A stretch of DNA of 64,000 bases from Euleptes europaea (lineage: Eukaryota > Chordata > Lepidosauria > Squamata > Sphaerodactylidae), in assembly GCF_029931775.1 (NCBI RefSeq), contig NC_079325.1, positions 21,619,461 to 21,683,460 of the forward strand, read 5' to 3'. A program made the translations under genes and the position numbers. The notes under the pieces were generated by a model. That model was given only the letters and a program-made list of their open reading frames with translations. It was not told the DNA's origin and searched no databases. Numbering within the stretch: the stretch's first letter is position 1; each line of letters begins with the position of its first letter. Positions 37,301 through 48,237 of this stretch are shown piece by piece.

Positions 37301-38792
37301 CCCAGCTCCTGAGCCTCAGCTTGTTCCGAGCTGGTGCCCCCAGCCCTGGCTCTCTTTTCCCTCTGCTGCTCCCCTAGCCAGCATGAGAAAAGTAATCCTT
37401 TTTAAAAAAATTATCTTAAAGAGGGGAAAAAGCAGACAGCATGACATCACTTTCTGGGGGAAGCTGGAAGTGACATCAGTCTGCTCTAGGAACTAGTTTT
37501 ACCACAGAGTTTCTGGCTATTCCTAGAGAGTCTTGATAGCATTCCTGGTTTTCCCTTGGAATGGACATCAGGCTGTTACCCAGGAGCACCTCCCCGGGTC
37601 CCTGATCCCCACATGGCAAACCTAATTCTCTCTGTTGACACCACACGTGTGTCTGTATGTTTAGCCATGAGGCTGGCAACTGGCAGAAGATTCACCAATG
37701 GTGGTGGTGGGGGACCTCACCAGCAATGTAATGATGTTGCTGGTAATGTGCCGATGTCACGTCCTGCATGATAAGTGGGAGACCTCCCACCTCCAGGACC
37801 ACTCTGCTCCTTGGTGGAACAGTGGGAGCAAAATGAAGAAAAAAGTGACGTGGTGCATGCTCCATGCCATCACTAGGGTTGCCAGGTGCCCGCTGGTGGC
37901 GGGCAACCCCCTGGCAATTGCCACCTGACCACCTCTGCCCGCCGACCACCTGAGGGTCAGCGGGCAAACGTGCATGTGCGTGTGCACACAGCACGCCGGA
38001 CGTTCCGCCTCGCAAGGGGCCTTATACCTCTTAGTTTGAGTGATAAAGGGCCGCTTTACCACTCAAACTAAGAGGTAAAAGCCCTTTATGAGGCGGCACT
38101 TCGCAGTCCAAATACATAGGAAAGGTACACTCCTTCATGCATTGAATGAATAGTGCACGGAAAGACTGAAGGCTTGAAAAGGTTTACACGAAATGGACTT
38201 ATACCGGATCTCCATTGTATTACGTCTTGTTTCCGTTGCCTACTGACGCACTTTTATGGATTCATTGTTACGGACTGAATAAGGATTGAGCATTTGGGCT
38301 TATATTTTGTATTGTAAAGCCTTATGCTAGGAGTTGGGGTCTCAATTAGACCATTCCTGATATGCATTTTTTTGCTCAAGTATTGTGATCATTATAATTG
38401 CTTCTAATATACGTCTTTAATAGCAAGTGTTGCAATTGTTTGTTTTCCTTATTTTTGAAAGAATTGTCTTGTGCTATATTTTGAATTCCACAGTACCTGG
38501 AGGTTGGCAACCCTAAATATCATCACACAACTTACTGACTTCAAATACACAATGTGTTCCAGTAAGCTGTCTTCCAACTTCACTACACACTTCCTGGTAG
38601 TGCTGTTCAGTTCACAGCCTATGGAGACATTAGAAGAAACAATACGGATGTATCATCCCGGATTAAAAGGGGCGCACGCCAACTGTCGTTTGCCAGCCCA
38701 ACACTCTTCACTGCCACATCCTTACCCCAAAGGCCTACCACAGGCTTCTCTTCCAAAGGAAGTGTACTTGGTGTAGAGAAAGTGGTGTTCAT
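34343..38792 (-). CDS. NPM2: Nucleoplasmin-family histone chaperone (NPM2-like), whole coding region
   Basis: Nucleoplasmins are pentameric chaperones for H2A-H2B; NPM2 is the egg form that remodels sperm chromatin. Coding exons 5' to 3': 38726-38792, 38536-38618, 36908-37027, 36350-36443, 34560-34813, 34343-34384. Phases agree throughout and the product is 219 residues (human NPM2 about 214, from memory). Core, residues ~12-121: [14 protein letters not shown], then [54 protein letters not shown] favours NPM2 over NPM1 or NPM3. The tail (123-206) is a D/T/Q-rich repeat where other nucleoplasmins have a glutamate/aspartate tract. The last exon supplies only [14 protein letters not shown] BovB LINE and a 5S SINE sit in the intron before the tail exon. 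Confidence 0.85.
34560..34813 (-). CDS. NPM2: NPM2 coding exon 5: acidic D/T/Q repeat tail
   Basis: Acceptor ctttatttag|CG, donor GAAGCA|gtaagt. Its 84 residues hold 19 Asp, 4 Glu and no Lys or Arg. The middle repeats around DTQ(A/T)DDTQTD. The DNA shows a 15-18-bp minisatellite at about 34620-34760. Intrinsically disordered and acidic, it fits the A2 tract position but with unusual composition. Confidence 0.8.
35213..35396 (+). repeat. 5S rRNA-derived SINE
   Basis: ctcggaagctaagcagggtc head (5S), caccataagtcagttgcgac tail. It joins the BovB fragment at 35397 directly. Confidence 0.85.
35397..35875 (+). mobile_element. BovB (RTE) LINE 3' end with open frame
   Basis: It encodes the C-terminal part of the BovB reverse transcriptase protein: [56 protein letters not shown]. 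No stop is present up to the tail (gtcgccatgagtcggaagcg), and the frame runs on through a CA repeat to 36019. 5' truncated, so not mobile by itself. In NPM2 coding intron 4. Confidence 0.93.
36350..36443 (-). CDS. NPM2: NPM2 coding exon 4
   Basis: Acceptor ctccgcttcag|GTC, donor ATCT|gtgagt. It encodes [19 protein letters not shown] and [12 protein letters not shown], the last core strands. Confidence 0.92.
36577..36779 (+). mobile_element. hAT-like MITE, class i/ii intermediate
   Basis: tagggttgccaacctcc ... gagctggcaacccta. The left half follows class i and the right half class ii. No clear duplication. In NPM2 coding intron 3, 133 bases downstream of the exon 3 donor. Confidence 0.75.
36908..37027 (-). 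CDS. NPM2: NPM2 coding exon 3
   Basis: Acceptor cctcctgcag|GTG, donor CCCATG|gtaact, exactly 40 codons. [18 protein letters not shown] is the most conserved stretch of the nucleoplasmin core. Confidence 0.92.
37874..38110. mobile_element. Class-iii hAT-like element, truncated
   Basis: TAGGGTTGCCAGGTGCCC start and the ctttaccactcaaactaaga palindrome. The right end is lost or replaced. A terminus cctggaggttggcaacccta at 38490-38511 may belong to a longer composite. In NPM2 coding intron 2. Confidence 0.65.
38536..38618 (-). CDS. NPM2: NPM2 coding exon 2
   Basis: Acceptor gtctccatag|GC, donor AAGTCA|gtaagt. It encodes [17 protein letters not shown] and [10 protein letters not shown], the first core strands. 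WGCEL across the junction is the family signature. Confidence 0.88.
38726..38792 (-). CDS. NPM2: NPM2 first coding exon
   Basis: ATG at 38792-38790, donor TTTGGG|gtaagg. It encodes residues 1-22 ([22 protein letters not shown]) plus one base. An acceptor-like ccttcag lies 16 bases 5' of the ATG, so a 5' UTR intron is possible. Confidence 0.82.
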
Positions 38793-39289
38793 TCTGCTTG
38801 GCAGCAACCTGAAGGTGGTTCTAGGGCAGAGAGAGGCAAGGCAAGCAGGTCACGGGTGATTTCCATGAGGTGGCGCTCACTTGGTACAGGAGGGTGGGGA
38901 CCCCCCAGATTCAGCTCTGCTGGAGTCATATTTGATTTGTGCAATCTCTCTTCCTGAGCATTGTGTCTCCCTCCCCCTCCCCTCCAGTTCGGACCATAGT
39001 ACATGTTCAGAAGGTACTTCAGCCTCCCCCTTTGTGCAGTTTCCCTGAGTAGTCCTAGGCAGTTTCTCTTTGGGGTAAGAGAATGGGGAAGGCTTAAGCT
39101 CCTTCTACCCATGTGCCAGGATCCAATCTAGAGCAGGAATAGCATACGTGGGAAGAGTGGAGAAGATACAAACCACTTGGCTGTGAGGAAGTTCCTTGGC
39201 TGGGATCTTCTGTGAACTCCATCTTGTTGACCCCAGGACTTCCACCAAAAAATAGCTCCCTTCAATTTTAAGAGTCTTTCCCCCCCCCC

Positions 39290-39765
39290 CATCAAGTCAC
39301 AGCTGACTAGGGTTGCCACTCTTCGCCACTGGTGGGATGTTTTGGGGGCAGAGCCTGGGGAGGGTGCAGTTTGGGGAGGGGAGGGACTTCACTGCCAATA
39401 GAGTCCAAATGCCAAAGCAGCCATTTTCTCCAGGGGAACTGATCTCTATTGACTGGAGATCAGTTGTACTAGCAGGGGATCTCCAGCTAGTACCTGGAGG
39501 TTGGCAACCCTACAGCTGACTTATGGTGCCCCTGTAAGGTTTTCAAGAGACTTCCAGAGGTGGTTTGCCATTGCCTGCCTCCACATCATGCCCCTGATAA
39601 TCCTTGGAGGTCTCCCATCCAAATACTTGCCAGGGTCTAGGCTGAGCGTGTGTGTCTGGCCCAAGGTCACCCAGCAAGTTTCCGTGGCAGGAGTGGGGAT
39701 TTGAGCCTGGTTTTCCCAGATCTTAGTCTGACACCTTAACCAGCACACCACACTGGCTCTCATTT
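39290..39765 (-). repeat. Composite tRNA-5S SINE split by a MITE
   Basis: Minus-strand order: tRNA-like head (agccagtgtggtgtgctggt), body tgaccttgggcc, a 5S-derived block (aagtatttggatgggagacc), ggcaatggcaaaccacctc, tail (caccataagtcagctg). The tail continues left of the MITE as tgacttgatgg. Confidence 0.8.
39308..39512 (-). mobile_element. 205-bp hAT-like MITE, class i
   Basis: TAGGGTTGCCACTC ... GGTTGGCAACCCTA; perfect duplication cagctgac (39300-39307; 39513-39520) within the SINE tail. Confidence 0.92.
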
Positions 39766-40167
39766 TCAGAGTTACCAACACATTTTTAAACAGCGTCTTT
39801 AGGATTTGTGGGCATGTCCTTTTGAGGCCTTTGTTTAGAAAGAGGGCACCTTCGGAGGGACTTATGGCAACAACCAAGCATCTCTGTCTTGTGTCTAGAC
39901 CTAGCACCAGCCGACGATCCTCCTATGCCTTAAAAAAAAATCCACACATTCATGTGAAAAAGCAGTATATAAATACAATGCACCATCATCAGATAATAAA
40001 ACCTGAGAATTTCTCAAATCCAACAATAAAATTAATTAAAGGCTTTTTTTCTTAACCACTCAGAAAATACAGCATTATCTGTTTCACCTTTGCAAAACCA
40101 GAGGCTAGTGGCTGGACACAACATCTGCTTTATTTATTTTCTTTAGAAATTTTGTATGCCACCTCTC

Positions 40168-41052
40168 CAGGTCCAAGGTCAGCTCTGGTTAGTTCTTGGA
40201 TGGGAGACCACCAAGGAAGTCCAGGGTCGCTATGCAGAGGCAGGCAATGGCAAACCACCTCTGTTTGGTGTTTTATGCATGGTCGCGCTAACCTCCTTTA
40301 TTCCCCGTTTCAGCCAGGATCAAATTTTTCAGTATGCACGATATCTCATTCCTTGGAAGCTCAATGCTGTTTCGACACAAAACAAACCTGGCTTTTCCCA
40401 TTCCTCTTCTGGCCTGAATTAAATTGTTCATCCTGGCTCATTCCAGAGCCACAGAGCATGCATACTCCGTTCTCGGGTTGAGCTTCCCCACGCCATCATG
40501 CCCCACCCTTTTCCAACCCCCTCTTCAAAGCAGCATGCAGGGGGAAACAGAAGATTGGCTTCTCTTACAGCCAATCACAAAGCAGTGTGTAAAGAGGCTT
40601 GGATTAAAGTGCTTCCTGCTATCTCAGAGCTCTTTCTGAGCAAAAGAAAGGTTTTTTTAAAACGAGGCTTGGATTCCCCCCCCCCTTCTTTCAGATTGCT
40701 CTGTTTTTTGTTCTTAAAATGCTTTTTTATGCAGCAGCTGGGTTTGGGGGGAAGGAAATCTTCTCTCACAGGGAGCACTGCAAGGTAAGCCAATTACAGA
40801 GCAGCATTTAAAGGGGTGGGACTTGATTTGAGCTTGGGAGACTGCTTTTCTGTATTTATGTTTCGATATACAGTTTCGTCCCTGATCATTCAAGCCAATG
40901 CATACAGTTTCCTCCAACCTGGGTTACTTTAATGTGCGATGAACCCAGGTCCAAGCAGGGAGATCCAGCCCATGCATAAAAGACCTTTGTCTCTTGCCTT
41001 GAAAGCCCTATGGGGTCACCATAAGTTGGCTGCGACTCGAAGGCTCTTTCTA
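40168..41052 (+). repeat. 5S-derived SINE split by a DNA transposon
   Basis: 5' truncated. ggttagttcttggatgggag to 40266, then cttgccttgaaagccctatg and caccataagttggctgcgac after 40988. Confidence 0.8.
40267..40985. mobile_element. 719-bp Harbinger-like element
   Basis: Ends ggtgttttatgcatgg and ccatgcataaaagacc. ttt at 40264-40266 and 40986-40988 is a 3-bp duplication that restores the SINE. No transposase seen. Confidence 0.75.
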
Positions 41053-41059
41053 CCACCAG

Positions 41060-41243
41060 GCTTAGCAGTGGCCTGGAAAAAAAGATATCCTGTCACTTTA
41101 ATTGAGTCTTAATGGGGTGTTATTTACCAGGTGATCTTATTTACTTTTCTGCCATGAAAAGCTTCAACTGCCCATTTGTACACATTAAGCCTCTATTAGA
41201 GAGACAGGACATTTTCTCTCTCTCCAGGCTGTTGACAACCCTA
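41060..41243 (+). mobile_element. Class-iv self-complementary hAT-like MITE
   Basis: tatcctgtcactttaattga faces gagagacaggacattttct; right end gttgacaacccta. Confidence 0.65.
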
Positions 41244-41743
41244 ACTACAGGATGGAGACCTGCAGGGCCCATGGGAAAGAGATGCAGCTACAGAATTGAC
41301 TGCATTATTAAAGCTGGCTTCTTGAATGTTCTGACACTAGAGATGAAAACGAAACAAAAGAAAAGGGGCTCAGAGAATCTTCAAATACGAGGAAGCATTT
41401 TGGCGCGAAACGCATTGGGATCATCAAATAAGTACTGTTGACATCTTTGAAGATTCTCTGTGCACCTTTTGTTTTGTTTTCACCTTTGCTGGTGCAGCCC
41501 ATCTGTGCAGTTCTAACACTAGAGAGCCCGGGGGACTAGGAGGAAATGCGAAAGGATAAGAACAAATTGGAAACCCCCTCCTCTCTAGACACTCTGTGAA
41601 CACTCAAAAGCTTAAGGAAGCTTTTCTTCTTTAGCTGACTCTTGGCCGCTCTGAATGTTCCATAATCCTAGAGCATTCCCAGTCTTCATTAGACTAGGAT
41701 GGTGGTTGTTTTTCAGGGACGGGGGAATCTTTGGGCAAAACAG

Positions 41744-42045
41744 AGCCAGCATGGTATAGTGGTTAAGAGTGGTTGACTTTAATCTGGAGAACCAGGTTTG
41801 ATTCTCCACTCCTCCACAAGAGCAGCAGACTGTAATCTGGAGTACCAGGTTTGATTCCTCACTCCTACACATGAAGCCTGCTGAGCGATCTTGGGCCAGT
41901 CACAGTTCTCTCTGAACTCTCTCAGCCTCACCTACTTCACAAAGGTGTCTGTTGTGGGGAGAGGAAGGGAAGGTGATTGTAAACTGGTTTGAGACTCCTT
42001 CAAGGTAGAGAAAAGCAAGGTATAAAAACCAACTCTTCTTCTTGG
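41744..42045 (+). repeat. tRNA-derived SINE, long type
   Basis: Head agccagcatggtatagtggt; tail aaggtataaaaaccaactc with CTT repeats. Confidence 0.85.
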
Positions 42046-42782
42046 TTAAGGTTTACAATGTCATATTTTTCAACACACCCAAGGAACCTCCCCAAGCAGG
42101 CAGAAACCCCTACCTTATCTGTACGAGGCCTGATTTTCATGACTGGCATTTGGGCCAGCATTCTGACTAAGTAGTGCTTACTGCAACAAATGGTGAAAAG
42201 GGAAGATAACAGAATTACTTAGCCTGAAGAGACTTTAAAAAACCAGCAAGTCCAAATCCAACTCTCTCTCTCACACACACTCACACACACGTTCCTCTAA
42301 ATAGTCAGTCACAAAACTAGACTCTAGAGCACCATGATTTAAGTACCGTATGCTTACCCCAGCTACTAAGATCACTGCAGACCAGGACAAACTCCTCCAA
42401 AACTCTTTTGAGACACTTCCTTATCTCCTTTGCAAAACTGAAACCAACCTGCCACCCCATCCCCACCCTCCTTAAAGGGTTTTTTCCATACGCGAAGCTT
42501 AAATTAGGGTTGACATAAAATCTACAGCACAAAACGTAAAACCTATTTGGATTTTTTTTCAAATGGATTTCCTCTACTTCCCGCCCCCCATGACCCCCTC
42601 CACACACACAGCAGAAACAGCGGGAGATGTACATTCCATCTAGGCCTTTTACAGCCTGATACTAAGCATATTTACTTAGAAGTCAGCCCTACTGATTTCA
42701 TTGGAACTTACTCCCAAGGAGGTAAGCAGTAGATTCATACAACTCCAGAAAAGTCACATAGGTAAGTAAAAGAAGAAGATTT

Positions 42783-42937
42783 GAGCCTGCATCTTCATCT
42801 CTGAGCCTTGTGTGAAATTTGCTGGGTAGCCTTGGTCCAGTCATTCTCTGAGCCTCAGCTACCTTACAGAGTTGTCGTGAGAATAAAATTGGGGGGAGGA
42901 GGGATGGGCTTGTAAACTGAAAGAGTGGGATTAATAA
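42783..42937 (+). repeat. Short Sauria-type SINE fragment
   Basis: gctgggtagccttggtccag and agagttgtcgtgagaataaa blocks; head lost. Confidence 0.6.
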
Positions 42938-43014
42938 AATGTACTAACTCAGCAAAAACAGATGCAAGGAATCAGTGTAGAATTGCTAGAACCTAAACGA
43001 AGGCCTGACCTGGA

Positions 43015-43225
43015 TGGCCCAGGCTAGCCTGATCTCATCAGGTCTCAGAAGCTAAGCAGGATCAGCCCTGGTTAGTATTTGGATGGGAGACCACCAAGGA
43101 ATACCAGGGTTGCTGTGAAGAGGAAGCCACTGGCAAGCCACCTCTGCTAGTCTCTTGCCATGAAAACCCCAAAAGGGGTTGCCACAAGTCGGCTGCGACT
43201 TGATGGCACTTTACACACACACAAA
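43015..43225 (+). repeat. 5S rRNA-derived SINE, best copy
   Basis: cctgatctcatcaggtctca, gaagctaagcaggatcag and gttagtatttggatgggaga follow 5S rRNA almost to its 3' end. Then ggcaagccacctctg and the BovB-like tail ttgccacaagtcggctgcga. Confidence 0.92.
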
Positions 43226-43540
43226 TGAAGGCAGCCCGTGTTATTTGTTTGTTTTGAAGATCATTTGAACCATGTAATTTTTATGACACTGAAAACACAA
43301 GTGCCTTATGACGGTCATTTATCCTAGTGCTTTTGAACTCCATTAGAAGAACACCAGAATACCTGGGTTTACTTTGTAGAGTGCAGCTGGGTAGGCTTCT
43401 GCTTGTACGACATTGCCTGTATCTCACAAACAAATGATTGGAAAGGGATGGCCTTTTTACTCTGTTATAGCAAAATAAACCACCCGCCAGATGGCAGCAG
43501 GAGATTGTTCTCCTGCAAAGGAAGCTGAGGTTTTCTCACA

Positions 43541-43772
43541 GGCCCTTTATGTACGGCTGTTTCCTCGCAGTAACCCCGCTGACTACTTCGGAGCTTTGCT
43601 TTGATTATGCTTGCATTGTCCGACCATCAGAGGTCACCTTGCTTTCCCTGTGTGATTCCGTGCATTTCCCCCGCGTTTTCTGGATGCTGGCTAAACATGA
43701 ATGCAGAAAACGCGGGGGGAATGGGCAGAAACGTGTAGGGGAGAGCGAGGAAACAGTCATGCATAAATGGCC
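43541..43772. mobile_element. 232-bp foldback Harbinger-like MITE
   Basis: ggccctttatgtacggctgt ... catgcataaatggcc. The arms meet around the cgcgttttctgg / cagaaaacgcg pair. aca/ata flanks (2/3). Confidence 0.7.
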
Positions 43773-44009
43773 ATAGAGTGTACTTATGTGAAAGACAGGT
43801 ACGGTTTCAACTGTGCTGGTATTAGGTTTTTAAAATTAATTGATAGGCATATAGGAAGGGGGATTTAGAACTGTATTTCAACCCACCCCTGTGTTTGTGT
43901 CACTTTGTTTAAATCACATTTTTAGTCTTCCCCTCAGAATTTGCTTTCCTCTATACATTTGAGATTGGGTTTTTAAAACACTTCTATCACTTCTGTGAGC
44001 AGACTCACA

Positions 44010-44402
44010 GGCCGTTTATGCTTGGTAATTAGCAGCGCGTTCCAGGCTGAAGTGCCCCACATATTTTTTTGATTTCTTCATGCTGAACCGTCATTCCAAC
44101 TCTCACTGGAAGCTGGTACACACCTGCTTCGCATTACTTATGAGCCCCTTTAATGTGACCTTTTGTGTTTGCTCCGCCCCCACATCGAAGCATTTCAGGA
44201 CAGAAGCGGGTAGAATCACAGCTGTGGCTTAGCTACGCAAACGACCATTGCTAATGGCAATGCAAACAAAGGAGAAGGCGGGTGGGGGGTGGAATTTGTT
44301 TGACTTCTCCTCTTGCATCGGGACTGTGAATAGTCATTTTAAAGATTGCATTTAAAAAAGCAGCTTTGAGCAAGCATCAAAATCGACCCTGCATAAATGG
44401 CC
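44010..44402. mobile_element. 393-bp Harbinger-like element
   Basis: ggccgtttatgcttgg ... ctgcataaatggcc; aca/ata flanks. The interior is unlike the other copies. Confidence 0.65.
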
Positions 44403-44807
44403 ATAGGGAGGCAACCTTACCTGATTCCTCATCCACTCCTATGATACTGACATTGTCACAGGGCCTCTTCCTTCCCTGAGTCTCCTTCCCATGATAAAAC
44501 TGCTATGGTTAAGAAAAAGCCCTCTCTGTTTCGCTAATACCTGTTTCCTTCATTCACCACAGCCCAATTCCAGTGAAAATGGCAGTCAGAAGAAAGCCTT
44601 GTCAATTTCATTGAGGACATGGTCTACCATGTGCCTTATCCTTCTGTATCAATTTCAAGAAAAGTGAAATTGACAAGACTTGCCCCTAATCATGACAATT
44701 TCACCAGAAGCGGGGGGGGGGGGGGCTTGTGCATGACACAAAGAGGGGGTGGACAGAAAATGCAGACGGGGAGATTGCATCCTCCTCTCTGTCTCTCTCT
44801 TTTTGCC

Positions 44808-45056
44808 GTTAAGTCACAACTGACTTAGGGCAACCCTGCAGGGTTTTCAAGTCAAGAGATGTTCAGAGGTGGTTTGCCATTGCCTGCCTCCACGTCACCC
44901 TGGTATTCCTTGGAGGTCTCCCACCCAAATACTCACCAGGTTCAGAGCTGAGAGGGTGTGACCAGCCCAAGGTCACCCAGCAAGCGTCCATGGTGTGAGT
45001 GAGGATTTGAACCTGGGTTTCCCCGGTCCTGGCCTTAGCCACTACGCAATGGTGGC
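44808..45056 (-). repeat. Composite tRNA-5S SINE
   Basis: In minus orientation: head with ggctaaggccaggaccgg and box-B-like gggttcaaatcc (seen as ggatttgaacctgggtttcc), then gtatttgggtgggagacctc (5S), ggcaatggcaaaccacctc and a tail ending cctaagtcagttgtgac. Confidence 0.8.
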
Positions 45057-45132
45057 ACTCATGATGGCACACTATCTGTCCCCAATTATATCATGATGGG
45101 ATTTTAGCCAGCTCTACTCACATAGGGGGCAC

Positions 45133-45305
45133 TTTTTTCATCTAGTCTCAGTCATCTTACAGCAACCCCAAAGAGTTTTCAAGCCAAGAGATGCTCAGAG
45201 GTGGTTTGCCATTGCAAGCCTTACTAGATTGTCTCCCATCCAAGTACCAACCAGGTCTAACCCTTGTTAGCTTCCAAGAGCTCACAGAATTGGGCTGTCC
45301 GGGGA
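45133..45305 (-). repeat. 5S rRNA-derived SINE, diverged
   Basis: Minus orientation: ttggaagctaacaagggtta, ggtacttggatgggagac, gcaatggcaaaccacctctg, tail aagatgactgagac. 5S head rather than tRNA head. Confidence 0.7.
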
Positions 45306-45442
45306 TAAAGGAAATATGGGAATATTCTCCTGCACCAGCTGGAGGGGGCGAGGTCACATTTAAAGTAAACATAAATGTAGCGATGAAGGTTAACTAGAGT
45401 CAGGGAGTGACCAGTGCAGTGTTTGAAAATGCCCCTGAGGTT

Positions 45443-45622
45443 TAGGGTTGCCAAAGGGTCTGGAGAAAAATGTCCTGTCCCTTTAATAGAGGTTTAACAT
45501 GTGGAAATGGGCAACTCAAGCTTTTTGGGGCATGGAGGTAAAGAACATCACCTGGCAAATTAGTCCATTAACCCTGTGTTAAAGGGACAGGTCACTTTTG
45601 TTTTCCTTCAGTTGGCAACCTA
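45443..45622 (+). mobile_element. Class-iv self-complementary hAT-like MITE
   Basis: tagggttgccaaaggg ... cagttggcaaccta; tgtcctgtccctttaatag faces taaagggacaggtcac. Confidence 0.75.
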
Positions 45623-45964
45623 CTGGTATTTCAGCCTAAAACTTGACAACCTGATTCTGGGGGGAACTCCCTTGTCTACATAAGTGTGGGAAGGATAACC
45701 TCTGGTCACCCGAACTTTCAACCCCTTCCAGACTTAGAGCAGAACTATTCCACTCATCCATTTAGTCCAGATTCTGATCTTATTCCATGAGGTTTAGGAA
45801 GGAGCAGTCCTGGTATGACTCCTACATTGCCAAGACAACATAAGGATCTGCTTTTCTGATTGAAACCTAGGTGTGCGTTGGGTGGTTCCTGCTACTCTGC
45901 CCAGCAAAGTTTGGAGCTTTCTTATAGCCTAAGGACCCTTTCTCCACTGGAAGAGCCTTTTAAA

Positions 45965-46200
45965 TTGGATGAGGGCAGTGTGGTGCAGTGGTTAGTGTCG
46001 GATTAGGATCTGGGGGCCCATGTTTGATTCCTCATTCTGCCATGGAAGCTTGTTATGTTACCTTGGGTCAGTCACATACCCTCAGCCTGACCTACCTTGC
46101 AGGGTTGTTGTGAGGACAAAATGAAGAGAAGGTCAATATAAGGTGGTTTGGGTCCCCATTGGGGAGATAGGTGGAGTATAAATGAAGGAAATAAATAAAT
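45965..46200 (+). repeat. Short Sauria-type SINE, nearly full
   Basis: Head gggcagtgtggtgcagtggt, box B tgtttgattcc, body gcagggttgttgtgaggaca, tail ataaatgaaggaaataaata. Confidence 0.8.
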
Positions 46201-46204
46201 TGAC

Positions 46205-47131
46205 TTTGTTGATTAGAGTGATTGGATCCACCCCACTGGGTGTAAGTCTCACTGATTTTAATGGGATTTATTTCCAAGAATAGCTCTGTAGCCTCGAGTT
46301 GCAATGATCTTCAGGTTGGTTTGGGATCCAACAGAAGGGCTGGAACGAATGACACCTATAGTCAAAACATCCCAGTAAATAACCTCAAAGGCTCTTTTAA
46401 AATGTCCCATTACTTCTTCTTCAGGAAACATTTCTCACATGTTCTTACATGCTCTTTCTTCTTCATCTGGGTGCTTTTTTTCCACATCCAAAATGCCCGG
46501 TGAAATTTGAAACATGAGAATGTTGTTCAGGACTTCCAAGGAAGAATTTCTCAACACAGGAGATGCTTTTAGGTATTTTTATTTACATTCATTGACAGTT
46601 AACGCCTTCTTTGACTGGGGGTGGGGGTGTCTTTCACATCACAGGGGGAAGGAGGACAACAGCAAAAACACATTACATTTACAATCCCTAAATGTCTTTG
46701 TACAAGATAATCAGAAACAAGAAGACCAGGACCTAGTAGTGAGTACTACTCATCTTAGTAGTGAGGATCAGAGAATTCCAGACAGGACCACTTCTTCTGG
46801 CACATGCTGCCGTCTTGACAAGCTGCCCTTGATTAAAAATGTTATCTTCTGCATGACTATTAGAAGCGCTGTCTTCTAGTTATAAGAAGCACTCACAAGC
46901 TGGAATGTTACTTACATGCCAAGGTAAGCCCCAATCATGATTTTTCATAGGGGTGCATTTACTCTGTTTCAGTGTGTTAGAATTCTCCTCCTCCTCCTCC
47001 AATAAGATGCAGAGAAAGAGAAATTCATGGTGATCTCAGGGTACTGGCGTAATCGCAGTGCTGCATCCTCCCTTACTTCGAGTCCATCAGGGATGTACAT
47101 GAAAGGTTCCAGCTTATATCGGCACAGTCGC
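46205..47131. other. Intergenic stretch, no assigned gene
   Basis: An old repeat trace (taagtctcactgattttaat) lies at 46240-46270. Open frames at 46514-46879 match nothing I know. An exon-like piece on the minus strand at 47077-47112 is discussed in the findings. Confidence 0.35.
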
Positions 47132-47310
47132 TATGGTTGCCAACAGACCTGGGGGAGAATGGCCTGTCCTTTTAGAAGAGGCTTAACGGGCTGCTATTTC
47201 CCAGGTGATGTAATTTACGTGCCATGAAAAAGCTTCAACTGCCCTTTTCTACCCATTCAGCCGCTAATAAAGGGACAGGACATTTTCCTCCAGGCCTCCT
47301 GGCAACCTTA
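47132..47310 (+). mobile_element. Class-iv self-complementary hAT-like MITE
   Basis: tatggttgccaacagacctg ... ctcctggcaacctta; cctgtccttttagaag faces taataaagggacagg. Confidence 0.7.
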
Positions 47311-48237
47311 ACCATCACTGAGATCAACAGTTTGGCTGCTTTGCCAATGTGTGGCTGAGGCCAGACAAACCCTTCAGCGTTGGTAGATGCAGTCTGACGG
47401 GCCCCAGCATTGCAGAATACAAGCAAAATATGTCAAATTCCAGCTTTTTCACACAACTAGAAAAGGTGCAGGCACTCAAATGCCAAAACCTGAATGAGGA
47501 TTTTAACCAAGGCTGCCGTGGCAAAACACCTGTCCGCTGGACAAAATTCTCCCATTTGCAGCAAGGAAAGTTCACAGGCTCAGGTTTGTCAGATCGCCAC
47601 CTGGAGAAGTTCCCTTTATTTTGCACTAGCCAGAGACCAGTTCCATCTCCCCTTCCCTCGTCTAATTTATTTCCCTGCCTGCTGCGGCACATGCACAAGC
47701 CTCACAAAAGCAGGAGAGATGGCCGGGCGGGGGGAATAAATGGAACGGGAGCAAACCCTCCCTGGTGCCTCGGACCGTTTAAAGAGAGATGCTTTCCCTT
47801 CATTTACCTAGATTGACTCTCCCCACCATGCTTGCTTAGAAGCATGGTGACTGGCTTTAAAGGAAGAAAGGCCTCTCTGCACATGCTCAAAAAACGTTCT
47901 TTTCTCCAGTTATCTTGCAGATCCCAAATTGCAGCTGCCTCGGGCGGTGGGTAACAGGAGAGGAGTCCGATCCAAGAGCTTAACCAAAGTTCTGAAACAG
48001 CTTGACACTGACGGAATTTGATAGCCTGAACAAAGTGTTGTATATTATACCTGCCTGAAGTGTGTGAATTGCAGTGTGGGGCCTCCGAATCATTACTGCA
48101 GAACACCCAGGTTATGGTGCTGTTTTAAAGCTTCAGTCCAAGACCCGCTGGCCTACCTAGGAGTAAGGCCCACTGAACATAGAAGAATTCATTCTGAGTA
48201 AATAGCATTGCATCACACTCCCTCTCCCATTCATTTC

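Noticed and set aside
41330-41500. Inverted repeat around aaaaggggctcagagaatct / gattctctgtgcacctttt
   Set aside because: It looks like a member of an interspersed repeat family, but the ends and target duplication are unclear, so it was not annotated as an element.
42113-42180. Exon-like minus-strand segment KHYLVRMLAQMPVMKIRP with cag acceptor and gtaggg donor
   Set aside because: It has the wrong phase for the segment before it and no known homologue. Probably a chance frame.
42354-42438. Exon-like minus-strand segment FAKEIRKCLKRVLEEFVLV with a gtaagc donor
   Set aside because: Its phases do not fit any neighbouring candidate exon, and no family is recognisable.
43015-43225. A functional 5S rRNA gene
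   Set aside because: Only the 5S-like head is present, with substitutions, and it is fused to a SINE body and a LINE-type tail.
47324-47816. Open frames of 124 and 155 codons on opposite strands
   Set aside because: No domain, no splice support and partly inside a MITE.
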